Shown here: positions 58,237 to 64,000 of the stretch, piece after piece | How positions within the stretch are numbered: the first letter of the stretch is position 1 | Layout: each line of letters opens with the position of its first letter | Source of the DNA: Bacteriovoracaceae bacterium | GTDB lineage: Bacteria; Bdellovibrionota; Bacteriovoracia; Bacteriovoracales; Bacteriovoracaceae | Direction: 5' to 3' | Assembly: GCA_023701435.1 (NCBI GenBank) | Contig: JAMPXB010000014.1 | Span: forward strand, 1 to 64,000 | Length of the DNA stretch: 64,000 nucleotides | Notes under the pieces: generated by a model | Database searches by the model: none | What the model saw: only the letters and a program-made list of their open reading frames with translations | What the model was told of the DNA's origin: nothing | Translations under genes and position numbers: made by a program

Positions 58237-59178
58237 ATGTTATCTCAAGGTTTAACACTTGTAGGCAATCATCCCAAATTCAACAGCGCTCTTGAGACTG
58301 CACGTAATGTTGCTGTCACTAAGACACCAGTGCTGATCTCTGGTGAAGCAGGGTCAGGCAAGAAGGCGCTTGGGGCGTACATTCACAACAACTCTGTGAG
58401 AAAGAATGCCCGTCTTGAAATCGTTGATTGCAGCTTAGACTCTCAGACTGTTGAGAAGATTGTTCTTGGTTACCGTGATGATGAAAGCGGCCGATTCAAT
58501 CGTGGAGTTCTAGAAGTTGCCAACGGTGGTACGGTAATTTTTGCCAACATTGATGCATTGGATGAAAATTTTCAGAAACGCATCTATACTATCCTTCAAG
58601 AGCTGCCAGACTATGAGCTAGACGTTCGCATTCTTGCTACCACTTCGAAAAATCTCTCAAAGCTCGTTGGTGCAGGAAAGTTCTCACGCGCACTTTATAC
58701 TTACTTCAATGGGGCGTCGATCGACATGATCGCACTTCGTGAAAGAGGAACAGACGTGGAATTGATTGCTCGTCATTTTATTGAAGAGTACGCAGCAGAA
58801 ACTCATGCTGGCGATATTTCACTTTGTGTAGATGCAGCCCGTAAGCTTACTGACTACAACTGGAACAACAATCTTTCTGAACTTAGATCCTTCATCCGTA
58901 AAACTCTATCAAACATGGAAGGCTCAACTCTTGACCTCCAGGCAATTGAGAAGGGCGAGCGTAAAGTTGAATTCTCATCTCATGAAACAGATGAAGATGG
59001 TCTTAAACTGATGTCTCTTAAAGATGCAGAAAAACTACTTATTAAAAAAGCATTGGTATTCACTTCAGAAAATAGAACTCAGGCTGCAAAAATCCTTGGA
59101 GTATCTATCCGTACATTGAGAAACAAAATCAATGAATACAGATCTGAAGGTGCCAGTTACTTTGTTAACTTACGATAG
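58237..59178 (+). CDS. Degenerate NtrC-type AAA+ protein with Fis-type HTH
   Basis: GEAGSGKKALGAYIHNN, NGGTVIFANIDAL, C-terminal RTQAAKILGVSIRTLRNKINEY; no GAFTGA. Confidence 0.9.
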   Translation: MLSQGLTLVGNHPKFNSALETARNVAVTKTPVLISGEAGSGKKALGAYIHNNSVRKNARLEIVDCSLDSQTVEKIVLGYRDDESGRFNRGVLEVANGGTVIFANIDALDENFQKRIYTILQELPDYELDVRILATTSKNLSKLVGAGKFSRALYTYFNGASIDMIALRERGTDVELIARHFIEEYAAETHAGDISLCVDAARKLTDYNWNNNLSELRSFIRKTLSNMEGSTLDLQAIEKGERKVEFSSHETDEDGLKLMSLKDAEKLLIKKALVFTSENRTQAAKILGVSIRTLRNKINEYRSEGASYFVNLR

Positions 59179-59208
59179 TTTTTTAGTTTAAATTGTTGAG
59201 GCCATCAG

Positions 59209-59616
59209 ATGGATGTAAATGACAAAACATTAAAAGCATTAACGACGGCGTTGAATTTCCGTGAGATGCGCCAAGAGCTCATCTCTTCCAACGTCGCCAA
59301 TGCCAACACTCCGGGCTTTAAGGCCAAGAAGATGGATTTCGAGGAAGCGTTGGCCCGTGCCCTGGATGTGGACGGTCAGATGCAGATGAATGTCAACGAT
59401 GGGCGACATCATACTGTCGGTAACGGTGGCTTCAATAATTTAGAACCTGAGATTTATGATAATCCAAACGGCGTGGTATCTGAAAATGGCAACACAGTGG
59501 ATGTGGAAGCTGAAATGGCAACCATGGCCGAAAACAAGTTGATGTACGATGCACTTGTTCAGTTGATCAATAAAAAGATGGGTATCATGAAGTACGCCAT
59601 TAACTCTGAGAAGTAG
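59209..59616 (+). CDS. flgB: Flagellar basal body rod protein FlgB
   Basis: LISSNVANANTPGFKAKKMDFE; N-terminal rod signature. Confidence 0.95.
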   Translation: MDVNDKTLKALTTALNFREMRQELISSNVANANTPGFKAKKMDFEEALARALDVDGQMQMNVNDGRHHTVGNGGFNNLEPEIYDNPNGVVSENGNTVDVEAEMATMAENKLMYDALVQLINKKMGIMKYAINSEK

Positions 59617-59625
59617 GAATAAAGA

Positions 59626-60066
59626 ATGGATTTACTCTCATCTCTTAGAATCAGTTCCAGTGGCCTTGCGGCCCAGAGAAAAAGAATGGAAGCCCATTCT
59701 TCGAATATTGCCAATGCTCAAACAACGAGGACTGCCGAAGGCGGTCCCTATCGTCGTAAAGAGGTGGTTTTTGGATCCGAGCCTGCCCGCGAAGCCTTTT
59801 CAGAAATCCTGGAAGGGGAGCTGGCTGAAAATGCTCAGACCGTACACGCCACTGAAGTGGTTCATTCTGATAAAGTCATTTATAAGCACGATCCATCCCA
59901 CCCTGATGCTAACTCTGAAGGGTATGTGGCGATGCCGGACATCAACCCGATGGTTGAAATGGCCAATATGATTGAAGCTCAGAGAGCTTACGAATCAAAC
60001 GTGACTGCGATCAATACGACCAAACAGATGGCCGTTAAAACATTAGAAATCGGAAGAGGTAACTAA
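59626..60066 (+). CDS. flgC: Flagellar basal body rod protein FlgC
   Basis: LRISSSGLAAQRKRMEAHSSNIANAQTTRT; NPMVEMANMIEAQRAYESNVTAIN. Confidence 0.96.
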   Translation: MDLLSSLRISSSGLAAQRKRMEAHSSNIANAQTTRTAEGGPYRRKEVVFGSEPAREAFSEILEGELAENAQTVHATEVVHSDKVIYKHDPSHPDANSEGYVAMPDINPMVEMANMIEAQRAYESNVTAINTTKQMAVKTLEIGRGN

Positions 60067-60425
60067 TGTCGATTAAAGATATTGCAGGTTTTCAACAAAC
60101 ACTTGGAACTGGCGATGCCCGTGGTTGGTCCCGTAAGGTTGACAATGATTTTGGCGGCCAATTTGGAATTGAAACTCCAGGAGTTGGTGGCACTGAAGAA
60201 ACGGGTAAAACATTCGGTGAATTCCTTCAGGATTCTATCGGTAAAGTGAACTCGCTTCAGCAAGACGCCAATGTTGCCATGGAAAAACTAGCTAGTGGTG
60301 AGAGTCAGAATCTGCATGAAACATTACTGGCCGTTGAAAAGGCCGATATTGCATTCAGAACAATGAATCAGGTTCGAACTAAAGTAATAGACGCTTACCG
60401 CGAAATAATGAAAATGCAGATCTAA
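60066..60425 (+). CDS. fliE: Flagellar hook-basal body complex protein FliE
   Basis: FGEFLQDSIGKVNSLQQDANVAMEKLASGESQNLHETLLAVEKADIAFRTMNQVRTKVIDAYREIMKMQI. Confidence 0.96.
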   Translation: MSIKDIAGFQQTLGTGDARGWSRKVDNDFGGQFGIETPGVGGTEETGKTFGEFLQDSIGKVNSLQQDANVAMEKLASGESQNLHETLLAVEKADIAFRTMNQVRTKVIDAYREIMKMQI

Positions 60426-60464
60426 CTTAGGATGAGTTAGTGAACATAGAATCAGGAGGATTCT

Positions 60465-62153
60465 TTGAATAATTTCATGTCCCAGACCCTGCAGAACTTC
60501 GTCGATTTTTTCCGGTCGCTAGATATGACCAGAAGAATTGGATTGATCGTTGTGGCAGGCCTCCTGGTAGCTTCCATGACAGGAATTGTCGTATGGTCAA
60601 GCAAGACTGATTACAAAGTACTCTATACTGAGCTCACCAAAGATGATTCGGCTGTCATCGCCCGGATGCTGGAAGAAGGAAAAATTTCTTACCAGGTCAA
60701 GGACGACGGTAAAACCATCATGGTGCCGGAAGATCAGGTTGAAATCTGGAGACTCGAGATTGCCAAAAAAGGCGTTAACTTCACCGGCACTGTCGGTTAT
60801 GAAGTCTTTGATAAACAGGCCTTCGGTACAACCTCCTTCGTTCAGAAAATTAATAAGCAGCGTGCCCTTGAAGGTGAGTTGGTTAAGACCATTATGCACA
60901 TTAAGGGTGTGACTCGTGCCCGTATCCACTTATCTATTCCTGAATCTTCTCCATTCGTCTCTGAGCGAAAGCCACCAGGAGCATCGGTTGTCCTTGATGT
61001 AGAGCGCGGTGTAACTATGACGGGTGATGAAGTAAAAGGCATTCAGTCTCTCGTCAGTTCTTCTGTTGATGGTATGCGTTCTCATAATGTTGTCGTTATT
61101 GATTCTCGTGGTAAAAAGCTATCTGAGAACGATGGGGATAACATGTCTACGGAGACTGCTAACCGCATCGCTCTCGAGACCAAGTTAAACTCACAATATG
61201 AAAAGAAAGTGGAAGAAATTCTTTCCCGTGTTATCGGTGAAGGAAAGGTCATTGCAAAAGTGGCCTTAAAAATGGATTTCACTGAAAAGTTTGAAACGCA
61301 AACGACCTATGATTCAGAAAATGCAGCGGTTGTTTCGGAAGTTCGTAATGAACAGAAAATGGTGGGGGTAAGACCTTCACCTCAAGGTATTCCTGGAGCA
61401 CGTTCTAACCTGCCGGGTGAAGCCCCTCAGCCGGGAATTCCTGAAACTCGTAATGATGTGGATAAGTCCCTGGTTACCAGAAATATGGCCGTACCAACAG
61501 TGGTCACCAAGTCAAAGAAGCCAACAGCGGAAATCTCCAGTATGTCGGTTGCAGTGATGGTTGACGGCAAGAAGGTGCCGGTTCTGGCAAAAGATGGCAC
61601 TCCGATGGTCAATGAAGACGGAGTTAATGTTACTAAGTATCAGGCATGGTCACAGGAAGAATTGCAAAACTTCCAGCAGATCGTGGGTTCAGCTCTCGGT
61701 ATCAATCTGAGCAGAGGTGATAAACTCGTTATCAAGAACATGGAATTTGCCAAAGAAGATCTGTCGGAAATGGAAGCTATCATGAGAGCGCGTGAGAACC
61801 GCGAGCTTATGAAAAATATCACTAAGTACTTGATGATCGGTGCTATAATTTCATTATTCTTCTTCATGGTTGTTCGTCCTTTCATCCAGTGGCTTACAGA
61901 GAACTCGGTTGAATCGATTGAAGACTTTCTTCCTAAGACCATTGAGGAATTAGAGAAGATTCAGGCCAATCAACGCCTGCCGGGTCTTGAAGATGTCCTT
62001 CCTTCAATTGAGGACAAGCTTAACCCTGAAAAGATTGAAGGGAATATGTTGCGAGAAAAAATTATTTCTCTTGTGGAGGCCAACCCTGGTAAAGCAGCTC
62101 AGGTCATCCATGAAATGATACATGTCGCTGATACACATAAAGAGATTGCGTAA
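60465..62153 (+). CDS. fliF: Flagellar M-ring protein FliF
   Basis: VLYTELTKDDSAVIARMLEE, KINKQRALEGELVKTIMHIKGVTRARIHLSIPE; TTG start. Confidence 0.97.
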   Translation: MNNFMSQTLQNFVDFFRSLDMTRRIGLIVVAGLLVASMTGIVVWSSKTDYKVLYTELTKDDSAVIARMLEEGKISYQVKDDGKTIMVPEDQVEIWRLEIAKKGVNFTGTVGYEVFDKQAFGTTSFVQKINKQRALEGELVKTIMHIKGVTRARIHLSIPESSPFVSERKPPGASVVLDVERGVTMTGDEVKGIQSLVSSSVDGMRSHNVVVIDSRGKKLSENDGDNMSTETANRIALETKLNSQYEKKVEEILSRVIGEGKVIAKVALKMDFTEKFETQTTYDSENAAVVSEVRNEQKMVGVRPSPQGIPGARSNLPGEAPQPGIPETRNDVDKSLVTRNMAVPTVVTKSKKPTAEISSMSVAVMVDGKKVPVLAKDGTPMVNEDGVNVTKYQAWSQEELQNFQQIVGSALGINLSRGDKLVIKNMEFAKEDLSEMEAIMRARENRELMKNITKYLMIGAIISLFFFMVVRPFIQWLTENSVESIEDFLPKTIEELEKIQANQRLPGLEDVLPSIEDKLNPEKIEGNMLREKIISLVEANPGKAAQVIHEMIHVADTHKEIA

Positions 62154-62166
62154 GTAGGAGTTGATC

Positions 62167-63204
62167 GTGGCCGAAGATAATAAATCATTAGAACCTGATG
62201 TGCAGTATGCGCTGTTGTCAGGACAGGAGAAAGCAGCAATCCTTCTTTCTGCTTTGGGGCCCACGACCACCAAGCTTATTTTTAAGCATATGAAAGACAA
62301 TGATGTTAAACGAATGATTAATACCATGTCCTCGCTCTCAAAATCTCCCATCTGGATGGTTAAAAAAGTTCTGGAAGAATTCTATTCTGCCATTAATGAA
62401 GACTCTGAACTTCTCTTCTCTGAAAACAAGGGTCGCGACTTTATTCTGGGAACGCTGGGTGAAGACCGCGCCAAGCAGCTCCTTGGTCAGATCGTTGACG
62501 TCGGTCAGTCCAATACGCTTGAATCGCTGGAGCTGGTTGATACCAGAACTCTTGCGAACTTCCTGATCAATGAACATCCGCAAACGATTGCCTTGATTTG
62601 TGCTCACTTGCCGGTAGAAAAGAAAGTGGATGTTTTGAGAAAACTTCCGGAAGGTCTCCAGGCAGAAGTTGTTCTTCGTGTGGCCAACCTCGACTTCGTC
62701 TCTCCGGAGCTGATTGCCCAATTGGATGACGTTCTTAAGACCGAGCTCTCAACTCTCGGTTCGATTGATACTCAACAGCTTGGTGGTATTGAGCCTATTG
62801 CAGATATGCTCAACCTTATGGATAAGAATTCGGAGAAAAATATCATGGCACGAGTTGAGGAGAAAGATCCTGAGCTTGCCGAAGAAATCAGAAAACTCAT
62901 GTTCGTCTTCGAAGATGTTATCTATGTGGACGATCGTGGTATCCAAGAGCTTCTTAAAATCGTTGATAACCAGAAATTGGTTATTGCTCTTAAGACTGCT
63001 CCTGATGATGTTAAATCAAAACTTTTCAAGAACATGTCAAACCGTGCGGCGACTCTTCTCAAAGAAGATCTCGATGCCATGGGGCCTACGAAGATTTCCG
63101 ATGTGGAGAAGGCTCAACAGGAAATCGTTCAGCAGCTTAAAGACCTTGAAACGAAAGGTAAGGCGATTATTTCCCGTGGTGGCGAGGGCGAGGCGTTCGT
63201 CTAA
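62167..63204 (+). CDS. fliG: Flagellar motor switch protein FliG
   Basis: SGQEKAAILLSALGP, NEHPQTIALICAHL, MFVFEDVIYVDDRGIQELL; GTG at 62167 after TAGGAG (track start TTG 62161). Confidence 0.95.
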   Translation: MAEDNKSLEPDVQYALLSGQEKAAILLSALGPTTTKLIFKHMKDNDVKRMINTMSSLSKSPIWMVKKVLEEFYSAINEDSELLFSENKGRDFILGTLGEDRAKQLLGQIVDVGQSNTLESLELVDTRTLANFLINEHPQTIALICAHLPVEKKVDVLRKLPEGLQAEVVLRVANLDFVSPELIAQLDDVLKTELSTLGSIDTQQLGGIEPIADMLNLMDKNSEKNIMARVEEKDPELAEEIRKLMFVFEDVIYVDDRGIQELLKIVDNQKLVIALKTAPDDVKSKLFKNMSNRAATLLKEDLDAMGPTKISDVEKAQQEIVQQLKDLETKGKAIISRGGEGEAFV

Positions 63205-63219
63205 AAGGTTTAGTTTTAA

Positions 63220-64000
63220 ATGCAAAAGTATCGTCAAACTGAAATTAAAACTTTTGAATTCGCTGATCTTCAGGGAACTCATGTCGTATCCCAGACTCAG
63301 TTTCAATCTTTTGAATTTAAAACCCTCGACGGCAAACCTGTAACAACCGACAAAGTGACAGAAGAAGAAATCCGCCTGGAGAGAAAATTCGCCCAAAAAA
63401 ATAACTTCAAAGTAGACGACATTGTCCGTGATCGCCGGGGTCAATCCCGTCAGGAGCAGAATGATCTGGAAGAAAAAATCCAGATCGAAGTAAAAAAGCG
63501 GCTGGAAGAGGCTTATCAGGAAGCTTACCAGCAAGGCCTTGAGCAAGGACGGGAAGAGGGCAAAGAAGCTGCTCAAGCCGAGTATCATGAGCAGTTGGGA
63601 CAGAAAGTTGAAGAATTTACCCAAGTCATTTCTCAGGTTCAGGCACAATCAGGAAAGATCCTGGAAAAAAATCGTATGGAAATCTATGATTTCGTAAAAC
63701 GCTTCACTAAGTGGATTGTGCTGAAAGAAATTAACGAAAAAGTTTACCTGGAAACCCTGCTGGAAAAATTGATTCTTGAACTCAATGTTCGAAAAAACCT
63801 CATCGTCAAAATCGGCAAGGCAAACTTTGAGCAGATGCCGGAAATTATCCAGACAGTTGAGTCCCGTTTAGGTCAGCTATCGAATGTACGGGTTGAAATT
63901 GTTCCGGAAATTAATCATCCAGGCATCATTCTGGAAAGTGAAAATGGCTTGATCGACGGATCCATTGAGGGTGTTTTTAAAAACATCGACAAGATCTTCG
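63220..64000 (+). CDS. fliH: Flagellar assembly protein FliH, truncated by window end
   Basis: ATG at 63220, open to the window end; EAYQQGLEQGREEGKEAAQAEY, C-terminal FliH-like region; position after fliG. Confidence 0.85.
   Translation, partial: MQKYRQTEIKTFEFADLQGTHVVSQTQFQSFEFKTLDGKPVTTDKVTEEEIRLERKFAQKNNFKVDDIVRDRRGQSRQEQNDLEEKIQIEVKKRLEEAYQEAYQQGLEQGREEGKEAAQAEYHEQLGQKVEEFTQVISQVQAQSGKILEKNRMEIYDFVKRFTKWIVLKEINEKVYLETLLEKLILELNVRKNLIVKIGKANFEQMPEIIQTVESRLGQLSNVRVEIVPEINHPGIILESENGLIDGSIEGVFKNIDKIF

Noticed and set aside
62714-63648. 209-aa plus and 203-aa minus ORFs over fliG/fliH
   Set aside because: Overlap the fliG and fliH reading frames; codon and residue composition (Arg/Ser/Leu or Phe/Leu rich) typical of off-frame translation

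Overview
Chromosomal window with high coding density (about 58 genes) and no rRNA, tRNA or CRISPR array that I could see. Gene content (lgt, mltD, mtgA, lptF, msbA-like, mla/MCE operon, lepA, metK, glyS, ppdK, start of a flgB-flgC-fliE-fliF-fliG-fliH cluster) and many lineage-specific secreted proteins suggest a Bdellovibrionota/Bacteriovoracia-type bacterium; this is inference from protein style, not a database result. The left edge carries the end of an insertion sequence (ISNCY-like transposase N-terminus plus terminal repeats). Main leads: (1) a 14-bp perfect stem that buries the start codon of a serine-hydrolase gene and may also terminate ppdK; (2) several hairpins that display the Shine-Dalgarno (SD) in a pentaloop with the 3' arm at or near the start codon (starts at 200, 55512, 58237, 60465); (3) other palindromes abutting start codons of SD-poor genes (lgt, lepA, PepSY protein, App1-like); (4) a degenerate sigma54-activator-like AAA+ protein at the head of the flagellar cluster, lacking GAFTGA and Walker B acidic residues; (5) a 759-aa secreted protein with a possible ADP-ribosyltransferase-like C-terminus; (6) a gmhB-like gene whose only well-placed start is AUU; (7) a compact SF2 helicase split by a +1 frameshift. 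All functional calls come from reading motifs by eye; no searches were run.
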